25,620 bases of DNA, taken from the IMG/VR virus record IMGVR_UViG_3300027963_000308, positions 1-25,620 of that record. One strand, 5' to 3'. Of the stretch, positions 11,301-18,393 are shown piece after piece. Positions within the stretch are counted from its first letter, which is position 1. Each line of letters opens with the position of its first letter. A program made the position numbers and the translations under genes. Below the pieces are notes generated by a model, which ran no database searches, was not told where the DNA came from, and was given only the letters and a program-made list of their open reading frames with translations. Origin of the DNA: a virus.

Positions 11301-11717
11301 AGTGTCTGCTAGATTAGTTCCGTTAGAATCTAACACTGTGTCAGTGGTAGATACAGCAGTGACTTTTAAAAATCCATGTGCAGGAACATTTCTTGATGGG
11401 TTATAACTGATAAGTTGTGCTAATCTTAAAACGCTATCTCTACGCTGTGCTGTTTCTAAGAAATTTTCCCTAGCATTCAGATCAATCCTAAAACTTAAAT
11501 TTTGCCCAAGATAAGCAATAAGATCAATTAACGCAATATATTCGCTACTTTCAATATAATCGTTGAAATCTTCAGGATAATTTTCCTGAAGATATTGAAT
11601 CATAGTACGTCTTAGGGTTTCAAAATCATAGCTTTTAAAATCAGCATTACGAAAAGATTGGTATATCTTCTTCCAATCTTCAGTAATTAATAGTTGGCTG
11701 GTGGTTGATGGGATCAT
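8355..11717 (-). CDS. gp6: Baseplate wedge protein gp6
   Basis: A protein of 1120 residues. gp6 forms the ring of wedge dimers around the baseplate hub and triggers sheath contraction. The N-terminal 120 residues are typical of the family: TEDWKKIYQSF, the segment ending NYPEDFNDYIESSEYIALID, then LIAYLGQNLSFRIDLNARE and FLETAQRRDSVLRLA, followed by ISYNPSRNVPA. T4 gp6 is 660 residues, so this version carries several hundred extra residues, apparently in the middle and C-terminal beta-rich parts. The gene lies between gp25 and the giant wedge-type gene, as in T4 and its marine relatives (25-6-7). The start ATG at 11717 follows a late promoter box with no strong Shine-Dalgarno; stop and next start are separated by one base, suggesting translational coupling. 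Confidence 0.95.
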   Translation of the reverse strand: MIPSTTSQLLITEDWKKIYQSFRNADFKSYDFETLRRTMIQYLQENYPEDFNDYIESSEYIALIDLIAYLGQNLSFRIDLNARENFLETAQRRDSVLRLAQLISYNPSRNVPAHGFLKVTAVSTTDTVLDSNGTNLADTTILWNDSTNPDWYQQFINIMNSAMTTYFGKSSAKKTIDGITTEQYRVNSVNQDVSIFNFAKTINGSNMSFEIVPCTFSGKDYIYEEAPVPGNTFSFLYKDDLQGAGSANTGFFTHFRQGTLTVSNFSVTNPVPNEIIGVNTPDINNTDVWLWQLNKQGNYDTLWTQIPSLVGNNIIYNSLNKSIRSVYSVSSRANDQIDLNFADGVFGDLPKGEFRLFYRQSNGLTYIIKPDQLSGVVISIPYANASGQTHTLQMTLSLQYSISNSAGTESNAAIQNKAPQTYYTQNRMITGEDYNIAPLNAGSDILKVKSVNRVSSGISKYFDLSDVTGKYSKTNIFATDGILYKDASENIFEFDFTSRNQVLAVIKNSIAPIVNSTGLRSFYFENYIRPELTSLALTWKEVNKTPGQSRGYFYNANGTFAVGPIYTDTNLRYATPGALIKFTAPAGKYFDSKNNIKTLPASGLPGSGSLFIWAPVSQVINNGAGLLDDGTGPVILGTRVPSDAIATEILCRYVDLLGYPIETEIANICMTYKNFGLTIDTETREWIIITNTNLNTVDNFGLAYQNNLEDQGLDTSWLVSFTWTGKYYKVRSRILNYIFESEQETAFYVDKTSVNYDFTSNTVIKDKIDILSINTVPSAISTATATIGSDHNWQIDGVIVESDGYVDPKRVTVSFYDYNNSGRITNPNSFDEVVGSEYVYFKKTSDGLNYSLTRDDIVPLLNEQSVTSELKIDNQLFYFYDSSLDVVKYWATATASLIYTDQYIGKSGRSDLKFHYVHNSGDQRRIDPSKSNIIDIYVLTTGYDTSYRSWLIGNTETEPLAPTSQSLEQNYSEFLNNIKAISDEIVYHPVKYKVLFGEKSSASLQGTFKAVRNANKITNDNNLKTRILTAISEFFALENWEFGQTFYFSELSTYVMNNLTPDITNFVLVPKTDTGFGSLYEVSCLSNELLVSGAGIADIEIIDAVTASQLKAPSTIITTT
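11568..11593. repeat. 10-base inverted repeat near the 5' end of gp6
   Basis: Arms 11568-11577 (ATCTTCAGGA) and 11584-11593 (TCCTGAAGAT) are perfect reverse complements with a 6-base loop. The hairpin falls in codons for QENYPEDFND, about 125-150 bases into gp6. It may be a chance result or an RNA structure affecting early elongation. Confidence 0.7.
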
Positions 11718-11743
11718 TGTTTTACAGTTGCTATTCTATAGAG

Positions 11744-11751
11744 TATTTATA
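11744..11751 (-). promoter_or_regulatory. T4-type late promoter (TATAAATA) for gp6
   Basis: On the minus strand the sequence reads TATAAATA, an exact match to the T4 late -10 box recognised by gp55 together with gp33 and the sliding clamp gp45. Its downstream edge lies 26 bases from the gp6 ATG, giving a short leader. It sits in the 54-base gap between gp25 and gp6, which would let gp6 and the giant gene be transcribed separately from the upstream baseplate genes. No -35 element is expected for this promoter class. Confidence 0.75.
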
Positions 11752-11771
11752 GCAAAAATAAACCCAGTATA

Positions 11772-12209
11772 TTATTGAACTCGAAGCCCTATGGCCTGAT
11801 CAAAGGCCAGTCTCAGTGTGGATGTTTCGTCCGTACTTTTCATCAACAGAGTTAATTCAACTAGATATCCCTGCTCATATTCATTGATTTTTATTTCTAA
11901 AGGACTGACCCTAGGATCAAAATTACAGATTGTGGTTATATCATTGGTCAACAGATCCTTGATTTGATCAGTTAATGGCTCCATGATTAGATCCCACACG
12001 ATGGTTCCAAATGTAGGATTCATTACACGCTCGCCTTTTCTGGTGTTGAAATGATTGATTATATCTTGTTTGATCAGGTCAAAATCAAAAAGTTTTCCGC
12101 CATAGTTAGTGGGATCAACTGTGCTGAAACCTTTATAAATGTGATTCCTAGCTACAGTATGTTGATTGTTGTAATTAGAGGTAGTTATTTCTAAATTTTT
12201 ATACGGCAT
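11772..12209 (-). CDS. gp25: Baseplate wedge protein gp25 (GPW/gp25 family)
   Basis: 145 residues, close to T4 gp25 (132). gp25 is the small wedge component that binds gp6 and gp53 and seeds sheath assembly, resembling part of the sheath protein. Family features visible: FDFDLIKQDIINHFNTRKGE followed directly by RVMNPTFGTIVWDLIMEP, the conserved region around the 'GER...NP.FG' motif that anchors the core, and a C-terminal beta segment (VELTLLMKST) with a predicted strand/helix pattern. It sits 11 bases after the gp5 stop and immediately before gp6, the usual position. No clear Shine-Dalgarno is seen. Confidence 0.93.
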   Translation of the reverse strand: MPYKNLEITTSNYNNQHTVARNHIYKGFSTVDPTNYGGKLFDFDLIKQDIINHFNTRKGERVMNPTFGTIVWDLIMEPLTDQIKDLLTNDITTICNFDPRVSPLEIKINEYEQGYLVELTLLMKSTDETSTLRLAFDQAIGLRVQ

Positions 12210-12214
12210 GACAA

Positions 12215-12222
12215 TATTTATT
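12215..12222 (-). promoter_or_regulatory. Possible late-promoter-like box before gp25
   Basis: The minus strand reads AATAAATA, one base off TATAAATA and compatible with the looser cyanophage late motif (NATAAATA). It overlaps the gp5 stop codon and lies only 5 bases from the gp25 ATG, so a transcript from it would be nearly leaderless. It may be only AT-rich spacer sequence. Confidence 0.25.
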
Positions 12223-14545
12223 ACTTGGCTGAGCCAGTTTTAACTGGGTTTCCACTACCATCAACTACTATTCCGCCAGACCCGCTGCTGACAGCAGCAC
12301 CTTGTAATTGTGCAAGGAAGCACTCGTAGTAGCCTTTTTTCCGAGTGTAAATATCTTTGGTGCAAAAGCCAACCCTTCTATAAGCGGCTTCAAAATAACC
12401 AGGATCTGTTTGAGGTGTCTTTACTAATTTTAAAAAGTATAAAACACTGACTTCTGCTGCAACTTTTGGATCATTGATCAACTTGGGATTATCTACTAGG
12501 GCTGTAGGAGTAGGTAATTTACCTGCTTCATACATCCATTTGCTGAAATTGGTATAATTTGCACGACCAGTTAGGCCTATGTAGCCTCTACCAATAAATT
12601 TACCACCGTCGCCAGGTTCTGTATTTCCTAATCCTTTGCCCTTGGCCGTTTGATATCCGTACAAGAATTCTGGCAAACTGTTATTAGGGTTGCCAGCATA
12701 TTGTTGTGCCAGAGCCTGATCGCCTTTAAACACACTAGGGAACACTTCTAATAATCTAGCCGCACTATAACCAAATTTTTCCTCAACTATTTCCCAATGA
12801 CTTTCACCGCCTGCAACACCTAACAATGATGCAACTGCATAGGGAGTTGTCAAGCCCATCTCAGCCGAAGCTTTCTTTAGGGCCGCAATACCGGTTTGTG
12901 CTGCACGAGCATTGATTTCTTTGGCAAATTCAGGAGTGCAAGTGCCTGCGGCTACTGCTGGAGGATTAGCAGTTTCTTGGGGGTTTGGTGCCCCACCTGC
13001 TGCACTAGCAGGATTTGGTGCCACTCCTGCTTTAGATCTATCAGACATAGTAATGTCTGTGGCTTGAGGACTAAACTGTTGAGGATTGATATTTTCATGT
13101 TGAGGCCATGGTTCGTGTGTAGGAACACGTTGCATTATGCTCTTGATATCAGTAGCTTTATAAAAATTACTACCACTCCATCCTGCAGAAATCTTTCTGT
13201 TAGGTAAAGTAAACAAAGGCAAATCTGGAGGAGTTTCTGCCTGACTAGCCGTTGCAGGTGCAGCGGCTGCAGGGCCATTTAGATCTATTCTAGAGCCCGA
13301 TACTAGAACATTGCCATTGGCTCCTAAATTCAATGCAGCCGCACTACCTATCTTAACATGACTTTCTCCACCTAGATCAATTCCGCCGTCGGCACTGACT
13401 ATAAAGTTTTTGCCTAGCAACGTTTCATAATTTCCACCTACGGTGAATTTTGCTGTTTCACTAACACTGTAATCCTGTGTTCCTCTAACTGAAATTTTAC
13501 TATTAGCATCAACCGTTAAGTGATAGAAACCAGTAACATTGGTCTCCATGTTTTTATTAGCACTGATATGAATATTTCTACCTGCTTCGAGATTTATATC
13601 TCTGTCTGCACGAAAATTAAAATCATGTTCACTGTGAATACTGACAGAATCGTGAGCAAAGATATCTATCTTGCCATTACTGGTCATTTCAATCCACGCG
13701 GTTCCTCTACTGTTGGCAATGTAAATCAGATCCTGACTATTATGCATGAGTATCTGATGGCCTGTTCTGGTCCTAATTCTAACCAATTCATTTTGGCCGT
13801 TAACATCACCATCATCCATGACGAAGGTACTTCCGCCTAATCTACTGACCGGAGCCTCGGTACCTTTTCCATAACCAATATTTCCTCGTTTTGATCCAGG
13901 ACTGGTATCTAACGGACCCGGAGTTGATATACCAAAAACTCCGCTAGGAACTTCTCTTCTGGCACTGCTGGAGGTCACTCCCCTAACGGTATCATTTAAT
14001 AGCCCTTGTTGTAACAACCTTTCAGCAAAGGGATGTACTGGCTTAGCCTTTCCTGATAGACTTACTCCTTCCTTGACAGACGATTTATGAACCTCGGCCA
14101 CAGGCAGCAGATCTGTACCATACTTTCTACGCTGTTCATCTGTAACTTCAACACTTCTACTGGCAGCAATGCCAGGAATCATATGATTTTGAAATGGCTC
14201 TTGTACACAGCCAAACCAATAACATTGATTAGCGTCACCGTCAATAAACATCACCATAACGGTGTTGCCTATGTCGGGAGGTATAGCCCAAAATCCGTAA
14301 CTTTTTTGTACATCATTAAAATCGCTACTGTTGTTTCCCTCAAATCTAATTGAAGTAGATCCCATAAACGGGCTGCAATAACTAGCAATATAAGTTTCAG
14401 ACTGTTCTTTAACCCTGCTGGGCATGTTTTTAATTAGAGCAACTTCTAGTCTACCCATGTAAATTGGATCAAGGTGGCTGGTAACCTCAGCTAAAAAAGG
14501 TCCAGCTGACGGAGGAGGTGATCGTCGTCTTTCTTCGTAGGCCAT
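12221..14545 (-). CDS. gp5: Baseplate hub spike gp5 with C-terminal GH19-type lysozyme domain
   Basis: 774 residues. Residues about 15-125 form the OB-fold seen in gp5/VgrG/gpV proteins (FLAEVTSHLDPIYMGRLEVA, later GFWAIPPDIGNTVMVMFIDG and CYWFGCVQEPF). Residues about 235-425 are a repetitive beta-helix spike (HSEHDFNFRADRDINLEAG, NIHISANKN, VKIG...LNLG). After a Pro/Ala-rich linker (about 425-535), residues about 538-750 look like a GH19 chitinase-fold muramidase: AGGESHWEIVEEKFGYSAARLL, GYQTAKGKGLGNTEPGDG, and GRGYIGLTGRANY. Likely catalytic acids are E581 and E589, by comparison with GH19 endolysins. In T4 gp5 the lysozyme is an unrelated GH24 domain between OB-fold and beta-helix, so both enzyme family and position differ here. 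It would pierce the outer membrane and digest peptidoglycan at injection. The start has a good Shine-Dalgarno (GAGGAA). Confidence 0.93.
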   Translation of the reverse strand: MAYEERRRSPPPSAGPFLAEVTSHLDPIYMGRLEVALIKNMPSRVKEQSETYIASYCSPFMGSTSIRFEGNNSSDFNDVQKSYGFWAIPPDIGNTVMVMFIDGDANQCYWFGCVQEPFQNHMIPGIAASRSVEVTDEQRRKYGTDLLPVAEVHKSSVKEGVSLSGKAKPVHPFAERLLQQGLLNDTVRGVTSSSARREVPSGVFGISTPGPLDTSPGSKRGNIGYGKGTEAPVSRLGGSTFVMDDGDVNGQNELVRIRTRTGHQILMHNSQDLIYIANSRGTAWIEMTSNGKIDIFAHDSVSIHSEHDFNFRADRDINLEAGRNIHISANKNMETNVTGFYHLTVDANSKISVRGTQDYSVSETAKFTVGGNYETLLGKNFIVSADGGIDLGGESHVKIGSAAALNLGANGNVLVSGSRIDLNGPAAAAPATASQAETPPDLPLFTLPNRKISAGWSGSNFYKATDIKSIMQRVPTHEPWPQHENINPQQFSPQATDITMSDRSKAGVAPNPASAAGGAPNPQETANPPAVAAGTCTPEFAKEINARAAQTGIAALKKASAEMGLTTPYAVASLLGVAGGESHWEIVEEKFGYSAARLLEVFPSVFKGDQALAQQYAGNPNNSLPEFLYGYQTAKGKGLGNTEPGDGGKFIGRGYIGLTGRANYTNFSKWMYEAGKLPTPTALVDNPKLINDPKVAAEVSVLYFLKLVKTPQTDPGYFEAAYRRVGFCTKDIYTRKKGYYECFLAQLQGAAVSSGSGGIVVDGSGNPVKTGSAK

Positions 14546-14556
14546 ATTAGTTCCTC

Positions 14557-17500
14557 TTAACCAGTTCCTTTACCAGGAAGTGGAGGCATCCCTAATTTTG
14601 ATCTAATGGCAGCATCACTACCTGTATAGGGGGGAGCATTAGGGTTTCCTATATTATTAACTAATTTAGTCAAAGGGCTCTGCCCTAATGTAGCACTTCC
14701 GAATTTTGCTGCAACAGACCCTACTATATTTTGATCTTTAATAAAAGGAAGGCCGGTCAATGAAGACAACTGCGAATTGGCTCCAAGCACTTTACCTGCA
14801 AAAGATTTAATATCGGTTAAATTGCCAACTGACCGCAGCTTAGATAAAGGATTAAACTGACCTGCTGGAATACTGCTCAATGCGGTATTTGCCAACTCCT
14901 TAGGCAATATGTTAGAAGAGATTTTTTCAACACTGCTGACTCCATAGAGGTTGGCCAATGCCTTAGTCCCTCCTTTGCTGACAACTTCACTAAGGTAAGC
15001 AGAATCAACATAAGGAGGCAATGCTGTTGCATATGGAGGAGTAGGCGGAATATTGGCCAATTTATCAGGAGGAATATAATCTACTACCAGCCCATTATCT
15101 GCTGCCTGAGTTAGATTGACATTTTCTGGTAATGTTTTAAATTTGCCTATTGACCCTAAAAGTTTACTTTGTAATTTTCCACCTAGGCCGGACAACTTAC
15201 TGGGGTCAAGCCCTACCTTAGCAGCCAAGGCTGAAGGATCAGCTGCTGATCCCAACAACGCACCTACTTTGTTAGAAGCATCTCCCACTATTCCGCCTAT
15301 TTTGCCACCGCTGAGCCCTACCACTTTGCCCATGACAGAGCCGGCTACACTGGCCATAGGACCGCCACTTAATAAACTTAGGGTACCTCCTGTAAGAGCT
15401 AGGTCAGCTGCTGATGTTATTAGAGATGTTGCACCTTGCCCTATACCAGATCCTTTGTTAAAGGTATTCAATGCTTTATCTAACGCATTCAAAGAAAGAT
15501 TTCCAGCCAGTGTTTTAGCATTGTCCAAACCTAGCCCACCTGGTAAATTTTTCACAGTTGATACAACCTTGGCCGCATTGGCCAAAGAATATTGACTGAG
15601 ATCGGCCAATCCAGATGAACTTAGCCTAATATTGGTTGCGACATCGTTGGGCAAAGGCAGTCCTATCTGTGCAGACTTGGCCAATAATGAACCTGCAGAA
15701 GGAAAAGATCCTAAAGATTGACTTAGTAATGATTTGTAATTTCCGCCTAGCCCACCTATTGCTGATACAGCATTTACCGGCGAGCCAGGCAGGCCAGGTA
15801 TAGGTATTCCTCTACCAAACTGCTCTTGCACACTAGAAGCATCCAGTCTCTCGCCCCTAGGTACCGCAAAGGTAGTATCTTCTACTACTAAGTCCAGCGG
15901 ATTTGATTCTAGTATCATTGCATCTTTAGGATCGCTAGGCTGTAGATCTTGATCGATAATCTGACCAGGTATTCGAATCACATTCAACAACTGTTTGAAA
16001 ATCCCGTCTTTAAATGTACTGCGAACAGTCTGTACCATATAGACTCCGCTAAAAGGCACTCGATTTGCATCAAAATACATCATTCCATCAGGTTTAATGT
16101 CTATGGGATTTCTAAAATTTATTGTTATTAGAACTTGTCCATAATTGTGTGCAGCCTCACCGTCTTTAGTAACTCCTTTATCATCAACTTCTGGGTTATA
16201 ATTGCCTACTCCGCCTGTGACTAGATAAAATGGATCTCCTATAATTTCTAATTCACCCGTTAACAAGCTGACACTGTTGATAATTTTTTCGTGCATGCTC
16301 CTAGCCATAACACTATAGGGATCATTTAACGGCTGGCCAGCATTGTATCCACTAGGTGGTCGTACAGACGTAGCTGTATAATCTGTCTTTTTGGCAGGCT
16401 CAGGAACCGGAGTGGTTGATTCTCCTTCTTTTTTTGCCTCGCTCTTAGATTTAATTTCTGGGCTGTTTCCAGGAGCTGCGGCTGTTTTAGTTCCAGGAGT
16501 TTCTTTATTTCCCATAGCTGTAGGAACAGCTTCAAAATACAAATTATTAAAATTCAATCTAAACTGTAAAACATCTACATTTTTTCCTGTGTAGATATAA
16601 TCATATTCTCTGTTGGTCGTTTTCTTTAGTTTTTTCTCGTCTATCTTTTGAGATTCGTAATTAGGAATAGCTGTATAATGAATCTTAAAGGGACTAACTA
16701 CGTAAGTGATATTTTGATAAGGCTTTTTGGTATCAGGATTAACTTCTTTTTGGTTTTCCATTTCTATTCTGATACTGAAATATTCTACCATTCCATAGTC
16801 ATCGGGGGTTCCTGGCTTAGTTCCCATATTCTTAATGATATTTCTAGCATATTGGCTGTCTCGAATTACCGCCGAAATGATTTCATGTATATTGGCTCCT
16901 TCAGGAAACTGAACCACAGTTTCTTTAGGATTATATTTGATGCTTTCCGGGGATTTGGCCTGCTTGTCAGGACTAGGCTGACTGGCTTTATCAGCTTGAT
17001 AGGCATTGGGTTTGTTAGTATCACCCGGATCTACCATCTTGTAAAGGGCATTATCCTTACCGATCTCAATTAATTTACTCTTAGGTATTTCTCCATCCGG
17101 GGCATCTGTCCATTTTTTATCAGGTCCTAACTTTTTAAATTTTATAAAATATTTGTCATACTGGGTGTTATTAGTAGTCGACTGCTTAGATTTGTCATCT
17201 GAATGTTTTTGTTGCTCAGTAAGGCCAGTCATTAGACTGGTCAATATAGATCCTACATCTTCACCTGTCATCTTTATTGGCTTTTTTAATATCCCAGCTT
17301 GCCCAAAGGCTTTGTCAGCAAATGGAATAGCTGTGCAGGCGTACTTTGTACCACGCTCAGTAACTTCAACAGTCATTCCTGTAAAAGTAAAAACAAAATA
17401 TCTGCTGGAATTTTTAACAATCTCAGGTTCAGGCAAATTAACATCATCAGGATATCCTACAAAATCCATTTTTAATAAAAAACTAGCGGTAGCATAACTA

Positions 17501-18090
17501 GGATATCCGGCCGCGATAGCTGCGGTATGTAGGGCTTCTATAAATCCATTGATGCTGTAAGGTTCAATGACATCAAATTTAATATTCAATGGTTGAGTAG
17601 TCCCACCTTCTGCGGTGAACGCCATAACAGTTTCTATTTCAACGTGATCAATAAACATGTCAAATCGACCAGGACTTCGTTCATTAAATCCTTGAATCAT
17701 ACTGATATTATTATTAGATACGTCAACATTGTTTTGAGCAGCACTTTGTACTTTGCGATCTCGAGGATCAGCATCATCATTACGTTGAGACAGTCGTAGA
17801 TCTTGTTCAGTTGGACCGGTGCCCGACATTATAGAGGCACCTTTGCCTCCAGACTTCAGTATAACTAAACTTAGCTCACTGTCCCTATATTTTTTAGGAT
17901 CATTGGCCTGATCTGTACTAAGTGCAGACAATGTAAAATTGTAAGTATATGATCTGTATTTGTTTAATACATTTTGCTTGCCCGATGTTTCATAAGTCTG
18001 TTTTAGATCGGCATCTTTTTTTGGCTCGTTAGTTGTTTTAGTACTTTCAGGGTCACTGGTTTTTCTTTCTACGACAGGATTTCCAGGCAT
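14557..18090 (-). CDS. Very large baseplate hub-like structural protein (gp27 position)
   Basis: 1177 residues, 11 bases upstream of gp5. Visible parts: an N-terminal charged stretch (1-45), a beta-rich domain (about 46-290) with YRSYTYNFTLSAL, MFIDHVEIETVMAF and FDVIEPYSINGFIEALH, a charged low-complexity linker (about 295-395), a second beta domain (about 395-525), another Pro/Lys/Thr-rich linker (about 525-590), a third domain (about 590-715) with GDPFYLVTGGVGNYNP and PFSGVYMVQTVRSTFKDGIF then KQLLNVIRIPGQ, and a long Gly/Ala/Ser/Leu-rich tail (about 755-1177). The third domain recalls the C-terminal part of hub proteins such as gp27 and gpD. Position beside gp5, whose N-terminus binds gp27 in T4, supports a hub role. 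T4 gp27 is about 390 residues, so assignment is inference. It starts 3 bases after gp53 with GGGAG as ribosome-binding site. Confidence 0.75.
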   Translation of the reverse strand: MPGNPVVERKTSDPESTKTTNEPKKDADLKQTYETSGKQNVLNKYRSYTYNFTLSALSTDQANDPKKYRDSELSLVILKSGGKGASIMSGTGPTEQDLRLSQRNDDADPRDRKVQSAAQNNVDVSNNNISMIQGFNERSPGRFDMFIDHVEIETVMAFTAEGGTTQPLNIKFDVIEPYSINGFIEALHTAAIAAGYPSYATASFLLKMDFVGYPDDVNLPEPEIVKNSSRYFVFTFTGMTVEVTERGTKYACTAIPFADKAFGQAGILKKPIKMTGEDVGSILTSLMTGLTEQQKHSDDKSKQSTTNNTQYDKYFIKFKKLGPDKKWTDAPDGEIPKSKLIEIGKDNALYKMVDPGDTNKPNAYQADKASQPSPDKQAKSPESIKYNPKETVVQFPEGANIHEIISAVIRDSQYARNIIKNMGTKPGTPDDYGMVEYFSIRIEMENQKEVNPDTKKPYQNITYVVSPFKIHYTAIPNYESQKIDEKKLKKTTNREYDYIYTGKNVDVLQFRLNFNNLYFEAVPTAMGNKETPGTKTAAAPGNSPEIKSKSEAKKEGESTTPVPEPAKKTDYTATSVRPPSGYNAGQPLNDPYSVMARSMHEKIINSVSLLTGELEIIGDPFYLVTGGVGNYNPEVDDKGVTKDGEAAHNYGQVLITINFRNPIDIKPDGMMYFDANRVPFSGVYMVQTVRSTFKDGIFKQLLNVIRIPGQIIDQDLQPSDPKDAMILESNPLDLVVEDTTFAVPRGERLDASSVQEQFGRGIPIPGLPGSPVNAVSAIGGLGGNYKSLLSQSLGSFPSAGSLLAKSAQIGLPLPNDVATNIRLSSSGLADLSQYSLANAAKVVSTVKNLPGGLGLDNAKTLAGNLSLNALDKALNTFNKGSGIGQGATSLITSAADLALTGGTLSLLSGGPMASVAGSVMGKVVGLSGGKIGGIVGDASNKVGALLGSAADPSALAAKVGLDPSKLSGLGGKLQSKLLGSIGKFKTLPENVNLTQAADNGLVVDYIPPDKLANIPPTPPYATALPPYVDSAYLSEVVSKGGTKALANLYGVSSVEKISSNILPKELANTALSSIPAGQFNPLSKLRSVGNLTDIKSFAGKVLGANSQLSSLTGLPFIKDQNIVGSVAAKFGSATLGQSPLTKLVNNIGNPNAPPYTGSDAAIRSKLGMPPLPGKGTG

Positions 18091-18093
18091 GTG

Positions 18094-18393
18094 TTATACT
18101 CCCAACACTCTTTTAATTACAGATAATTTAGGAAGATAGATTTTTGTTCCTGCTGTCATATCATATACGGGATCTTTGAGAATGTCCTTATTACGCATAG
18201 CAAACACCCACCATAATCTAGTTTCTTGATAAAGATCATAGGCCAATAAATCAGGACGAAATTCGTAAGTGGAAACTATTTCAAATAAAATATCATCATT
18301 TTGAATAGGAATATCCCTAAAGGTCATAACATCAAGATAACCATTAACTAGAGGAGTTTTATAATAAGGACTAAACGAATTGTAATCAGACAT
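18094..18393 (-). CDS. gp53: Baseplate wedge protein gp53, short form
   Basis: 99 residues matching the N-terminal half of the gp53 family: SPYYKTPLVNGYLDVMTFRD, then IPIQNDDILFEI, then the conserved YEFRPDLLAYDLYQETRLWW-VFAMRN block and DPVYDMTAGTKIYLP. gp53 joins adjacent wedges in the inner baseplate; the region shown has a LysM-like fold. T4 gp53 is about 196 residues, so this protein lacks the C-terminal domain and ends soon after the conserved part with no sign of a broken extension downstream. Its ATG overlaps the preceding stop by one base (TAATG), a coupling arrangement. The hub-like gene follows after 3 bases. Confidence 0.9.
   Translation of the reverse strand: MSDYNSFSPYYKTPLVNGYLDVMTFRDIPIQNDDILFEIVSTYEFRPDLLAYDLYQETRLWWVFAMRNKDILKDPVYDMTAGTKIYLPKLSVIKRVLGV

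Noticed and set aside
15116-15595. 159-residue plus-strand frame opposite the hub-like gene
   Set aside because: Pro/Leu/Ala-rich mirror of the low-complexity tail coded on the minus strand; no start signal.
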